Shown: piece after piece, positions 1 to 8,272 of the stretch
How positions within the stretch are numbered: the first letter of the stretch is position 1
Layout of the letters: every line of letters begins with the position of its first letter
Assembly: GCF_002608075.1 (NCBI RefSeq)
Contig: NZ_LAHA01000028.1
Location: 1 to 64,000 of the forward strand
Origin: Nostoc linckia z4
GTDB lineage: Bacteria; Cyanobacteriota; Cyanobacteriia; Cyanobacteriales; Nostocaceae
Direction: 5' to 3'
Length of the DNA stretch: 64,000 bases
Translations under genes and position numbers: made by a program
Notes under the pieces: model-generated
Seen by the model: only the letters and a program-made list of their open reading frames with translations
What the model was told of the DNA's origin: nothing
Databases searched by the model: none

Positions 1-341
1 AATTGGTAAGGGCCACCGTTGTAAAGCCATTCATCTAATGATGCTGCTTCCCAAATTGGGTAGAAGTGTAAACCAATGGCGTTAGAAGATGGTACTACTG
101 CTCCGGAGATGATGTTGTTTCCGTAGAGTAAGGAACCTGCTACTGGTTCGCGGATGCCGTCGATGTCTACTGGGGGTGCTGCGATGAAGGCGATTACGAA
201 GCAAGCTGTTGCTGCTAGTAAGGTGGGGATCATCAATACGCCGAACCAACCGATGTATAAGCGGTTGTTGGTGCTGGTTATCCAGTTGGCGAAGCGACCC
301 CATACGTTGGCGCTTTGGCGCTGTTGAATGGTTGCTGTCAT
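1..341 (-). CDS. psbA: Photosystem II D1 protein, N-terminal part (cut by window edge)
   Basis: The reverse strand from ATG at 341 encodes the first 113 residues of the D1 reaction-centre protein. It begins MTATIQQRQSANVWGRF, continues into the first membrane helix (WFGVLMIPTLLAATACF) and the lumenal stretch with IDGIREPVAGSLLYGNN and SSNAIGLHFYPIWEAAS. These are nearly invariant in cyanobacterial D1. D1 binds P680 chlorophylls, pheophytin, the Mn cluster and QB in the thylakoid membrane. The residues that separate low-light from high-light D1 forms lie mostly beyond the visible part, so the paralogue type is not called. The gene continues off the left edge. No strong Shine-Dalgarno sequence precedes the ATG. 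Confidence 0.97.
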   Translation of the reverse strand, partial: MTATIQQRQSANVWGRFANWITSTNNRLYIGWFGVLMIPTLLAATACFVIAFIAAPPVDIDGIREPVAGSLLYGNNIISGAVVPSSNAIGLHFYPIWEAASLDEWLYNGGPYQ

Positions 342-376
342 TGTTTTATGATTGCGGTTAATGGTTTTATGATTTC

Positions 377-435
377 AGTAAGCAAACTTACTTACCTATG
401 TTTACTACACTAAGCTGAAAATTAAGATTTGTAAA
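377..435 (-). promoter_or_regulatory. Predicted psbA promoter and leader hairpin
   Basis: On the reverse strand a TTTACA box (430-435) is followed after 17 bp by TAGTGT (407-412), a plausible sigma70-type -35/-10 pair. The predicted leader of about 60 nt contains a 6-bp stem (agtaag/cttact, 377-392) with a four-base loop. The promoter elements are matched by eye only, and the -10 box is a weak match to the consensus. Confidence 0.45.
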
Positions 436-520
436 GAACGTTTAAATAAGTATTAATTATAAAACTGATTTGTTTAGAAGATGAATCGCACTTGCAAGTG
501 CAATTCATCTAATAGTTATG

Positions 521-871
521 TTAACCAGGAGGCCAATCTAACTGCCGTCCTCCCAAGATATGTAAATGTAGGTGGTAAACCGTTTGCCCGCCATCATCAC
601 CAGTATTGATGACAACTCGATAACCATTTTTCAGTCCAGCCTGTTCGGCAACGCGTTTGGCAGTTAATAAAAGATGCCCCAACAGTGCATGATCCTGAGA
701 TTCAGTATCGGCTAACGTGGCAATGGGTTTTTTGGGAATCACGAGGATGTGAGTAGGCGCTTGGGGATGAATGTCTTTAAATGCCAACGCCAAATTATCC
801 TCGTAAACAATATCAGCGGGAATTTCTCGACTAATGATTTTACTGAAAATTGTTTCTGTATTTTCACTCAT
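521..871 (-). CDS. HIT family protein (HINT-type nucleotide hydrolase)
   Basis: A 116-residue protein of the histidine triad family, cytosolic enzymes that hydrolyse purine nucleoside phosphoramidates or related AMP-linked substrates. The N-terminal part has the typical TIFSKIISREIPADIVYED and LVIPKKPIATLAD segments. The C-terminal signature is HLHLHILGGR, which contains the catalytic triad and the usual glycine-rich end. Length and layout match the bacterial HinT/PKCI-like group. The gene is monocistronic, between psbA and a rightward gene. The ATG at 871 has only a weak ribosome-binding site. The true substrate cannot be read from sequence. Confidence 0.93.
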   Translation of the reverse strand: MSENTETIFSKIISREIPADIVYEDNLALAFKDIHPQAPTHILVIPKKPIATLADTESQDHALLGHLLLTAKRVAEQAGLKNGYRVVINTGDDGGQTVYHLHLHILGGRQLDWPPG

Positions 872-1171
872 GGCAATATACCTAGTTATCTGCTAAAGAT
901 TTTAAAGGTTTAGGGCCATCTAAGAAATGCTTACAATAGTCTAAATTAAAGCAATTTTGAACTTCATTTGACGATCGGTAATTTTATTTCACAAAAGAAT
1001 TAACACAGAATTAACACAAAAAAGTACTCCTTGGTGTGATAAGGTCTTCCATAGTTCAAATAACTCTTTTCCAAATTAGAGATATTTGTTTTAATGTCTT
1101 AGGCAAGTCTAGATGGAATTTTGATAATTGTAAAATTAGATTTTGGGTATATTAATGTTTTGGAGATAAAC

Positions 1172-2722
1172 ATGAAACAGTACAAATATTATTTAATATT
1201 TTTTACGGTTATTACAATTAGTATTTTTAGCCGTTTCTTTTTATTACAGAATCAAAGTCTTTGGTTTGATGAAGGTTGGAGTTTAGCGTTATCTGATGCC
1301 ACAAGCTTACAAGAAAATTTTTATAAAATCCAAAATCGAGAAGCTGGTGATAAATACCAAACTCTTTACTACTTACTATTGTTTCTTTGGCGTTCACTAT
1401 TTGGTGAAAGTGAATTTGCCATTAGAGCGCTATCAGCTTTATTTGGAGTAGGTTCAGTAATTATTGTATACTTTACTTGCCTAAATATTTATGGCAAAAA
1501 ACATGCATTTTGGTCTTCTTTAATTTTAGCTGTGAGTTCTTTCAGCGTATTTTATAGCCAAGATGCTAGACCATACTCATTGTTAATATTCATTGCTGCT
1601 TTTCAGATATATTTCTTTAGTAAATCTCTCAACCCTGAGACAAATAACAAGATTATTTTTCAAGTGCTTTTCGGGATTTTTTCTGCCATAGCAACCTTTG
1701 GCAGTGTCTTAACATTAATGTTCACATCAGCACTTTATATAGCTCATGCTATCGTTTATAGAAATTTCAAAGAATGGTTGAGGTGGTTGATTCCTTCAGT
1801 GATTTTTTCCTCACCAATGCTTTGGTTTTATTTATTTTCCCCTGCTGCATCAGATCCAACAGCTACAGCAGTAACTCGTACTGGATTACCAATAATTCAG
1901 AATATTATGTTTGTGATTTACGGTACGTTAGTTGGGACATCCTATGCAGCGCCACTGGAAGAATTACGCGGTGATAATAAAATAGAAATTTTACTTGGTT
2001 ACTGGCCGCATTTACTAATCTTTTTTATTGTGATTACTGTAATTTTTACAGCTTTAGTCAAAAGTTTATTGAGTCAGTTAAAAACTAGAAAACATCAACG
2101 TGCTGATTATTTATTTGCATGGATTTTAGTCATATCATTTTTACTGAATTTAGTATTTGCTCTAGTAACTAAAATTAACTGGCTACCACGTCATTCTTTT
2201 TACCTATGTCTTCCACTTTTTATTTTGATACCGTCAGCATTTTTACATAACTACCAAGCAGATACTCAAGGTCAAAGTCAACTTGATGTGCTATCGAAAT
2301 TTGCCAAAATAGCTACTGTTTTTTTGGTAGTTATGAATATTTATTCTAATTTTAATTACTATTTCAATCCTATATATGGAAAAGATGACTATCGCGGGGC
2401 AGTTGAGTATTTAGTAAAAAACCGAGATGCATCTGCAAAATCTGTATTACTTTTGGGACAGATTAGATTATTCAAATATTATGGAGATTCATCGACTTTA
2501 TATATACCGCAATATATTCTCGAAACAGTTAAAGGAAAAAATTTAGGAGAGAAAATTCAGACTGCTACCAATAATGCTAAGACAGTATTTTTAATAGTGA
2601 ATCGCGAATTTTATTGGAAATTAAAGGATGAATTTAAAAAGGAAATGAGCGAATTGTATACTTTAGAAGATGAAAAAAATTGGCGATATGTGAAAATTTA
2701 TCGATTTGTTAGTAAAAAATAA
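1172..2722 (+). CDS. GT39-like (PMT/ArnT-type) membrane glycosyltransferase
   Basis: A 516-residue polytopic membrane protein of the GT-C type, most like family GT39 enzymes that move a sugar from a polyprenyl-phosphate donor to an acceptor outside the inner leaflet. After the first membrane helix (residues about 5-25) comes LWFDEGWS with the acidic DE pair near residues 33-34 that serves as catalytic site in this fold. YYLLLFLWRSLFGESEFAIR and FYSQDARPYSLL are typical following motifs. Roughly ten or more hydrophobic helices follow, then a soluble C-terminal tail from about residue 410. ATG at 1172 is chosen because a ggag box lies 7 nt upstream; a TTG at 1121 would add 17 unlikely residues. 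Strongly AT-rich codon use. The acceptor is unknown. Confidence 0.8.
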   Translation: MKQYKYYLIFFTVITISIFSRFFLLQNQSLWFDEGWSLALSDATSLQENFYKIQNREAGDKYQTLYYLLLFLWRSLFGESEFAIRALSALFGVGSVIIVYFTCLNIYGKKHAFWSSLILAVSSFSVFYSQDARPYSLLIFIAAFQIYFFSKSLNPETNNKIIFQVLFGIFSAIATFGSVLTLMFTSALYIAHAIVYRNFKEWLRWLIPSVIFSSPMLWFYLFSPAASDPTATAVTRTGLPIIQNIMFVIYGTLVGTSYAAPLEELRGDNKIEILLGYWPHLLIFFIVITVIFTALVKSLLSQLKTRKHQRADYLFAWILVISFLLNLVFALVTKINWLPRHSFYLCLPLFILIPSAFLHNYQADTQGQSQLDVLSKFAKIATVFLVVMNIYSNFNYYFNPIYGKDDYRGAVEYLVKNRDASAKSVLLLGQIRLFKYYGDSSTLYIPQYILETVKGKNLGEKIQTATNNAKTVFLIVNREFYWKLKDEFKKEMSELYTLEDEKNWRYVKIYRFVSKK

Positions 2723-2739
2723 ATTTTGCGTTTCCAGAG

Positions 2740-3777
2740 GTGACTAAAAAATTCACAGGTAAAACCCCGATTATTATTGCACACCGAGGTGCTAGTGGCT
2801 ATCGTCCAGAACATACTTTAGCTGCTTATGAATTAGCGATCGCACTAGGCGCTGACTATATTGAACCAGATTTAGTTTCGACAAAAGACGGTGTTTTAAT
2901 TGCTCGTCACGAAAATGAAATTTCTCAAACTACTGATGTTGCTAGACACAGAGAATTTGCAGGCCGTCAAACCAGCAAAATAATAGATGGAGAATTAAAA
3001 ACAGGTTGGTTTACCGAAGACTTTACCCTTGCAGAACTGAAAACTCTACGGGCTAAAGAACGAATTCCCCAACTTCGTCCACAAAATATTCTTTATGATG
3101 GATTGTTTGAAATTCCCACCTTCCAAGAAATCATTGATTTAGCTAAAAATAAAAGTGGGGAAATTAATCGTCACATTGGAATTTATCCGGAAACTAAGCA
3201 CCCGACATATTTTAAATCCATTGGGTTACCCTTAGAAAAACCCTTATTAGCAACGTTAACAGCAAATGGTTATCAAGGAGCTAATGCCCCTGTTTTCATT
3301 CAATCTTTTGAAGTAAGTAATTTACAAAACTTATCTACAAAAACTGATTTACCTTTGGTGCAATTGCTGAATAATACTGGTAAACCCTATGATTTTGTAA
3401 TTAGTGGCAATAATAGTACCTATACAGATTTAGTCACGACTTCAGGTTTAGAAGAAATTGCTAAATATGCACAGGCCATCGGAATTCATAAAAATCTCTT
3501 AGTTTCTAGAGATAGCACTGGTAAATTGCTCTCACCAACATCTTTAAACATTGATGCTCATGCATGTGGTTTACTAGTTCATGCCTGGACTTTCCGTAAC
3601 GAAGACTACTTTTTGCCATTGGATTTTCTAGGAAATCCCCAAGGAGAATATGAGCTATTTTTCAAATTAGGTATTGATGGCGTATTTAGCGACTATCCAG
3701 ATACAGCTTATGCTGTGAATGAAAACCTTGGGTTTAAGTTTTGTTCTGACTCTCCACTCCCGCCTCCTCAACCCTAA
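2740..3777 (+). CDS. Glycerophosphodiester phosphodiesterase (GlpQ/GDPD family)
   Basis: 345 residues with a TIM-barrel GDPD domain. The metal and catalytic residues are visible: H15-R16-G17, E42 and D44 in YIEPDL, and H57 in IARHE. The long insert between residues about 70 and 130, with PTFQEIIDLAK and GIYPETKHP, is typical of the GlpQ subtype. The reaction is cleavage of glycerophosphodiesters to glycerol 3-phosphate and an alcohol. It starts with GTG at 2740, 17 bp after the GT39-like gene. The agag just before it is too close to be a good ribosome site, so the start is uncertain. No signal peptide is visible, so the enzyme may be cytosolic, or the true N-terminus differs. Confidence 0.9.
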   Translation: MTKKFTGKTPIIIAHRGASGYRPEHTLAAYELAIALGADYIEPDLVSTKDGVLIARHENEISQTTDVARHREFAGRQTSKIIDGELKTGWFTEDFTLAELKTLRAKERIPQLRPQNILYDGLFEIPTFQEIIDLAKNKSGEINRHIGIYPETKHPTYFKSIGLPLEKPLLATLTANGYQGANAPVFIQSFEVSNLQNLSTKTDLPLVQLLNNTGKPYDFVISGNNSTYTDLVTTSGLEEIAKYAQAIGIHKNLLVSRDSTGKLLSPTSLNIDAHACGLLVHAWTFRNEDYFLPLDFLGNPQGEYELFFKLGIDGVFSDYPDTAYAVNENLGFKFCSDSPLPPPQP

Positions 3778-3842
3778 AAAGCGATCGCACTGGTCACAAT
3801 TGCGAGAAACTAAAAGCAGATCTGTTAGGAAAGGAGAACCTA

Positions 3843-4202
3843 ATGAGTTGGACTAAAGTACTTGCTGTGGAAGAACTATCGCCAGGTGCGCGACAAGTGG
3901 TAAAAGTTGGTAACCGAAAAATCCTACTTTTAAATCACGAAAATCAACTTTATGCTGTAGAAAACACCTGCCCTCACTTAAAATTGCCTTTGAAAAATGC
4001 AAAAATCACTGAAGATAAAGCGATCGTTTGCTCTTTCCATCGCAGTAGTTTTGACCTAAATACCGGTGAGGTGAAAAATTGGTGTCCCTGGCCACCTGGC
4101 GTAGGTAAAGTACTATCGTTGGTTTCCCAAGAAAAACCACTGCCAATTTTCCCAATTCGTGTGGAAGAAGGTAGTATCTGGATTGATGTGCAAGAAGAAT
4201 AA
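3843..4202 (+). CDS. Small Rieske [2Fe-2S] ferredoxin-like protein
   Basis: 119 residues forming a single Rieske domain. The cluster ligands are C43-P-H45 and C63-S-F-H66, the classic CxH...CxxH pattern, followed by SSFDLNTGEVKNWCPWPP. Such stand-alone Rieske proteins resemble NirD or dioxygenase ferredoxins and pass electrons to a partner enzyme, but no partner is adjacent. ATG at 3843 follows a clear aaggag ribosome site with 7 nt spacing. The HIP1-containing gap from the preceding phosphodiesterase gene is 65 bp. The specific partner is not known. Confidence 0.88.
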   Translation: MSWTKVLAVEELSPGARQVVKVGNRKILLLNHENQLYAVENTCPHLKLPLKNAKITEDKAIVCSFHRSSFDLNTGEVKNWCPWPPGVGKVLSLVSQEKPLPIFPIRVEEGSIWIDVQEE

Positions 4203-4204
4203 GC

Positions 4205-4445
4205 GAAACAGGCCCTTAGAAACCGCGTCTACACAGGCAAAACCCGCCTGCGCGGGTTAAATTCACTTAGCCTACGTTCGCGTAGCGTTCCGTAGGAAAG
4301 GTGGGCTTTGTTTATGTAGCTGCCATTTTATTCACCAAGGCTTAACTTGACACCTATGGGAAGAGGGAGACAAAGGGAAAGAATTGTTGGAATTTCTCCC
4401 CTTGTCTCCCTTGTCTCCCTTGTCTCGCAAGTCCCCAGTCAACAC
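4205..4445. repeat. Palindromic intergenic repeats between convergent genes
   Basis: The gap between the Rieske gene and the leftward DUF6335 gene is filled with repeats. There is a 7-bp stem with a 4-base loop (aacccgc/gcgggtt, 4242-4259), a second stem cctacg/cgtagg (4272-4297), then a purine/pyrimidine-mirrored tract (gggagacaaaggg ... ccttgtctccc repeated three times, 4360-4425) and heptameric caacact units (4438-4455). The hairpins could end transcription from both sides. Similar ccttgtctccc tracts occur at 42900-43010. Confidence 0.7.
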
Positions 4446-4460
4446 TCAACACTCAACAAC

Positions 4461-4859
4461 TTATTCCCGCCGTTGTTGATAATCTTCCGAAGACATGGGA
4501 TCTAACTCCCAACGACGGTCGTCACGTTCCTCTAAAATGTCGTTGGTACGCAGAAAAGCGAAATCGTCCATTTCCAAACCCACTGCTGCTTCTATATCTT
4601 CAGTGACATTTTGATCGGGAGTGGCAACAGTACCGCCAACAGCTTCATCTCCCACTGCATCTGCATCTTCCCAATAAGCGTCAACATCGCCACCTGTGAG
4701 TTCGGGGCTGGTTTCTGTGTACTGGCGTCTTTCATCTCGCAGCGATCGCCCACCAATATTGTATCCTGGCAAGTCCTTCACACCAGTACCGTAAGATTCA
4801 GTAATTTCTTGCGGTAAATCATCAGTTTTGATTTCGTCATTGTGATTTTTTTCTGCCAT
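4461..4859 (-). CDS. DUF6335 family protein
   Basis: 132 residues, strongly acidic and hydrophilic, with no membrane segment. Segments such as ITESYGTGVKDLPGYNIGGRSL, TSPELTGGDVDAYWEDAD, VGDEAVGGTVATPDQ and the C-terminal RWELDPMSSEDYQ are as I remember them for DUF6335, a cyanobacterial family of unknown function. It starts at ATG 4859. It sits with other small proteins (DUF2267, PfpI fusion, cupin) that often accompany stress responses, but it is on the opposite strand, and no function can be assigned from sequence. Confidence 0.8.
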   Translation of the reverse strand: MAEKNHNDEIKTDDLPQEITESYGTGVKDLPGYNIGGRSLRDERRQYTETSPELTGGDVDAYWEDADAVGDEAVGGTVATPDQNVTEDIEAAVGLEMDDFAFLRTNDILEERDDRRWELDPMSSEDYQQRRE

Positions 4860-5296
4860 ATTTAGTAGCTATTTTCTGCATTCTTACAGTAACGTTTTCT
4901 GGTGACAAACTTCTCTTACTAAAGATGTATGGCTTTAGTCATAAAATAATCTATCCCCTTGGTACGAAGCTAAACTAGCGATCGCAGCGTAAATTGGAAG
5001 TATCAATTCATGGTCAAGCAACTTGTAGTTGAAGTTATTAGTTATGAGTTAGGAGTTATCAAACCGAAATTATTCGATAGTCAACTTCTCGCTCGTAACT
5101 ATTTTTTATTCGCCAAAAATAGAATTTTATTTACTCATTTTAATGTTGTTAAGTAGCTCAACTTAATTAAACGTGAAATGTCACTAGAAGTGAGCTTAGT
5201 AATTACTAAGGCTATATTTTACGTGTTTCTATGTTGACCTACTTGACTTCCTGAATGTTAAATGCATTCAATGATTTTGCACAGCGGAGGTAGAAG
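4860..5296. other. Intergenic region between divergent DUF6335 and DUF2267 genes
   Basis: 437 bp, AT-rich, without a supportable gene. It must hold the two divergent promoters. One HIP1 site is at 4978-4985, and a cggagg ribosome site for the DUF2267 gene is at 5285-5290. Nothing else was recognised. Confidence 0.6.
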
Positions 5297-5698
5297 GTGG
5301 AGTACAACGAGTTTATTACACACGTGCAAACCCTGGCTCAATCAGATTCTCGCGAAGAAGCAGAACGCGCTACCCGTGCCACATTAGAAACTATTAAAGA
5401 ACGGATAGCTAGTGATGAAGCGGAAAAGTTAGCAGCAAACTTACCTCAACAATTAGGCGATTATTTGCGGGGACAGAAAGCAAATGGCGATGGTTCTTTT
5501 AATTTGCAAGAATTTATTGTTCGTGCAAGTCAAAAAGAAAATATAGAACCAACTACCACTGCAATTCATGTCCGTGCTGTATTTGCAGTGTTGCAAAATA
5601 CAATTAAACCAGAAACATTTGCTGCTTTTCATGCCCATTTGTCTCACGATTATGAAGAATTGTTTGCTACTTCACCAACAGGGGAAGTCCCTGCATAA
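5297..5698 (+). CDS. DUF2267 domain protein
   Basis: 133 residues, all-helical by appearance, matching the DUF2267 pattern: FITHVQTLAQSDSREEAERATRATLETIKERIASDEAEKLAANLPQ is the typical first repeat, and EFIVRASQKEN ... HVRAVFAVLQNTI the second. The biochemical role is unknown. It starts with GTG at 5297, supported by cggagg 6 nt upstream and by the match of residues 2-12 to the family start. The PfpI fusion gene follows 112 bp downstream on the same strand and the two may be co-expressed. Confidence 0.85.
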   Translation: MEYNEFITHVQTLAQSDSREEAERATRATLETIKERIASDEAEKLAANLPQQLGDYLRGQKANGDGSFNLQEFIVRASQKENIEPTTTAIHVRAVFAVLQNTIKPETFAAFHAHLSHDYEELFATSPTGEVPA

Positions 5699-5810
5699 CA
5701 GACAATTTCAAGCAATTTTTGATGAGAAAAAAAACCTAATTTTTTAATTGTTCTCCTCAATGAAAACACTAGCTAGTTAAATGCTAGAAATAAACAGGTA
5801 ATACCATACT

Positions 5811-6908
5811 ATGACTCAAAATAACAATCATTTTGGTAAGAAAAAAGTTGCTATCCTCATTGAACAAGGAGTAGAGGATGTAGAATTTTCGGTTCCTTAT
5901 AATGGACTAAAACAAGCCGGAATGGATGTAGTAGTCCTTGGTTCCCGGATGAATGAAAAATACAAAGGTAAACGTGGTAAACTCAGCGTCCAACCTGATG
6001 GTACAACAACAGAGGCGATCGCAGGCGAATTCGATGCAGTAGTGATTCCCGGCGGTATGGCTCCTGATAGAATGCGACGCAACCCGAATACAGTACGCTT
6101 TGTACAAGAAGCTGTACAACAAGGAAAATTAGTCGCTGCGGTTTGCCACGGGCCACAAGTTTTGATTGAAGGCGACTTAATTAAAGGTAAACAAATTACT
6201 GGTTTTACTGCTATTAGCAAAGACATCGCTAATGCAGGGGCAAATTATTCAGATGAACCTTTAATAGTCGATGGAAATTTAATTACATCTCGCGAACCTG
6301 GAGACTTGGCAATTTTTACCACAGCTATTTTGAGTCGCTTGGGTTATAGTGGCAAAGATGTGGCATTGCCAGAGGAAAAAGATACAACTGCCCAATGGTG
6401 GAAACTAGCTGATGCTTGGGGCGGATCGACAAAAGGTGAAATTGGCAGAGGTTTAAATACTGCCCTTGCAGGAGAACGTTATTCCTTAGAAGCATTAGAA
6501 AAATATACAGAAAAAGAATCTGATGCTGAAATAAAACTAGTTTTTCAAGATATTATTGCCAACAAACAACGCCATATTCAAAAACTAGAAACATATCTTC
6601 AAGCATTAGGTGAAAAAACTTCTCTAGGAGCAAATGTCGCCAATCAGTATGCCAAAGTCAAAAGTGCCCTCACAGGCAGTGACGACATCTATCAATTACG
6701 TTCTGCTTTGGGAGATGTGCAAACAGGTATTGGTGATATTGGCAATTTGTGTGCAATGTTCACCGACCCAGTAGCAACTGCTATTTTTAAAGAAATTTAC
6801 CAAGATTTATTGAAATACGAACAGCGACTAATAGAGTTGTATCGGGTGCGGACAGCCTCTCAAATTCAGCCTCCGAAACCAACTACCGGTGCTGCTGTAT
6901 CGATGTAA
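5811..6908 (+). CDS. DJ-1/PfpI domain protein fused to a helical ferritin-like domain
   Basis: 365 residues in two parts. Residues about 10-185 form a DJ-1/PfpI class I glutamine-amidotransferase-like domain with VAILIEQGVEDVEF, VVIPGGMAPD and the nucleophile elbow AAVCHGPQ (C112-H113). Members are intracellular proteases, deglycases or chaperones. Residues about 205-345 form a helical bundle (ALAGERYSLEALEKYTEKESDAEIKLVFQDI, NKQRHIQKLETYLQALG) that resembles ferritin-like DUF892/DUF2383-type domains. Metal ligands cannot be confirmed by eye. ATG start at 5811. The fusion suggests combined protein repair and oxidative-stress defence, which is inference. Confidence 0.82.
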   Translation: MTQNNNHFGKKKVAILIEQGVEDVEFSVPYNGLKQAGMDVVVLGSRMNEKYKGKRGKLSVQPDGTTTEAIAGEFDAVVIPGGMAPDRMRRNPNTVRFVQEAVQQGKLVAAVCHGPQVLIEGDLIKGKQITGFTAISKDIANAGANYSDEPLIVDGNLITSREPGDLAIFTTAILSRLGYSGKDVALPEEKDTTAQWWKLADAWGGSTKGEIGRGLNTALAGERYSLEALEKYTEKESDAEIKLVFQDIIANKQRHIQKLETYLQALGEKTSLGANVANQYAKVKSALTGSDDIYQLRSALGDVQTGIGDIGNLCAMFTDPVATAIFKEIYQDLLKYEQRLIELYRVRTASQIQPPKPTTGAAVSM

Positions 6909-7119
6909 ATAATTTTTAGTAGAGAAGCATCTCTGTGCTTTTCTAGTAAAACAGATGTTCTGGAAATTATCGTTTTCGGAATAATCTGCAAATACAGAAA
7001 TAGAGGTTTTACCTCTTCAAAGCAAGCTAACTCAATGCAAGTTGCTACCAAATATTGAATGGAAAATAAGCATTCAATTTTGTGAATTTACTCCAACATC
7101 AATGTAATTGAGGATTATT

Positions 7120-7518
7120 ATGAATAGACTGATTTATGTGGTCAAAAATTTTCGTATCCGTCAGATAATTGTGGTCTTTCTGCTAGGATTTATGTTTTTA
7201 TTTGGCCAAGCTTTTAGTTACGATAATGCAGCCCGCGCTGATGTGGTAACCCCAGAGGGCACTTATTATAAAGGCATACCAGACAATCGAGGTGAAGTTA
7301 GAAACGATACCCAAATCAGAAATGCCCAAAACAATTTAAAAGGTGCTGTTGATAATGTCCGTCAAAAGTTAAACTTGGATGAACAAACTCCTAGAGCTAC
7401 AAGAGAGTTTTTTGATGGCACAAAAAATAGAGCCGCAGACAAAACTAACCGATTAGAGAGAGATACAGAAGGTTATTATCAATATCCTCCTAACACGCCA
7501 GTCAGAAACAGAGATTAG
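7120..7518 (+). CDS. Small exported cyanobacterial protein of unknown function
   Basis: 132 residues. Residues 1-16 are basic (MNRLIYVVKNFRIRQ), followed by a hydrophobic stretch (IIVVFLLGFMFLFGQAF) and a possible signal peptidase site near AARADV. The mature part is short, charged and low in complexity, with GTYYKGIPDNRGEV, NNLKGAVDNVRQKLNLDE and a C-terminal YYQYPPNTPVRNRD. The pattern resembles small cyanobacterial exported proteins sometimes named low-temperature-induced (DUF6658-like), a tentative link. ATG at 7120 has gagg 6 nt upstream. It lies between the PfpI fusion and cupin genes. Confidence 0.6.
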   Translation: MNRLIYVVKNFRIRQIIVVFLLGFMFLFGQAFSYDNAARADVVTPEGTYYKGIPDNRGEVRNDTQIRNAQNNLKGAVDNVRQKLNLDEQTPRATREFFDGTKNRAADKTNRLERDTEGYYQYPPNTPVRNRD

Positions 7519-7612
7519 AATTTTAGCAAGTTTGGATTCTAATTTTTGACTCTCATATCAATCTGATTTGATTGTGCCAACAAATTATCTATACCTCAGG
7601 TAACGGGCAAAA

Positions 7613-7647
7613 TAGGCAATAGGCAATAAAAAATTGTCTATTGCCTA
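7613..7647 (+). repeat. Hairpin of taggcaat repeats
   Basis: Left arm 7613-7627 (taggcaataggcaat) pairs with 7633-7647 (attgtctattgccta) with one mismatch. It could terminate the upstream small-protein transcript; it is also the kind of short repeat often found between cyanobacterial genes. Confidence 0.55.
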
Positions 7648-7702
7648 ATTAATAAATTCACAAATCAAATAGAAAAACCATACATTATTGAAAGGAGAAA
7701 AC

Positions 7703-8044
7703 ATGCCTGATAAAACAGTTACGAAAATAGATTCTGCTTATTCTCCTAAAGGTCAACTTGGTCAAAAATATCTAGCATCTGGTAAAAATATTTCCATGCG
7801 TTTGTGGGAAAATGAACAACCCAATGAACCTAAAGAACCAACAGCACGCGAATATGAAACTGTTGGTTATGTAATCAATGGACGTGCAGAATTGCACATT
7901 GAAGGGCAAAATATCTTACTAGAGCCGGGGAATTCTTGGGTAGTACCAAAAGGAGCTACCCACACATACAAAATTCTAGAACTATTCACTGCTGTTGAGG
8001 CAACAAGCCCTCCTGCTCAAGTTCACGGACGGGATGAAAATTAG
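7703..8044 (+). CDS. Cupin domain protein
   Basis: 113 residues of a single cupin barrel. Motif 1 is represented by YETVGYVINGRAELHIEG and motif 2 by PGNSWVVPKGATHTYKI. H93-like and E-containing positions suggest possible metal binding, but motif 1 lacks the usual HxH, so the metal site is incomplete. ATG 7703 follows aaaggag (7691-7697) with good spacing. It is last in the 5.3-8.0 kb group of small stress-type genes and is followed by a clear hairpin. Substrate or role unknown. Confidence 0.82.
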   Translation: MPDKTVTKIDSAYSPKGQLGQKYLASGKNISMRLWENEQPNEPKEPTAREYETVGYVINGRAELHIEGQNILLEPGNSWVVPKGATHTYKILELFTAVEATSPPAQVHGRDEN

Positions 8045-8063
8045 AAATTAAAAATTCAGCTTG

Positions 8064-8099
8064 AAATAAACACAGATGAGAAATCCTCTGTGTTTATTT
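8064..8099 (+). terminator. Hairpin terminator after the cupin gene
   Basis: A perfect 13-bp inverted repeat (aaataaacacaga, 8064-8076, and tctgtgtttattt, 8087-8099) with a 10-base loop lies 20 bp after the cupin stop. The T-rich right arm suits intrinsic termination. Confidence 0.65.
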
Positions 8100-8227
8100 A
8101 TATGTATCTATAGTTCTAAATTTGCTGAAATTAAGTCACATTTTTATCAAACTACAGACTGATGAACATTAAAAATTTACTTAGTTTCCTATAGTAATCC
8201 CAAATAATTTGTGAAATATTATGTGTT

Positions 8228-8272
8228 AACTGTTAACGGTTGACAGTCAACAGTCAACAGTCAACAATTAAC
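8228..8272. repeat. Heptameric STRR (gtcaaca units)
   Basis: Three tandem copies of a gtcaaca heptamer with flanking gttaac variants. The stop codon of the leftward Wzc-like gene lies inside this repeat. Related STRR tracts are at about 11528, 13500, 19712, 51345, 52663, 54146, 57968, 60869 and 62479. Confidence 0.75.

Noticed and set aside
82..303. Open frame on the reverse strand of 73 codons
   Set aside because: It is out of frame with psbA, which fills this region with near-invariant D1 sequence.
8064..8099. Riboswitch or attenuator
   Set aside because: The hairpin lies after a gene and not before one; termination is the simpler reading.
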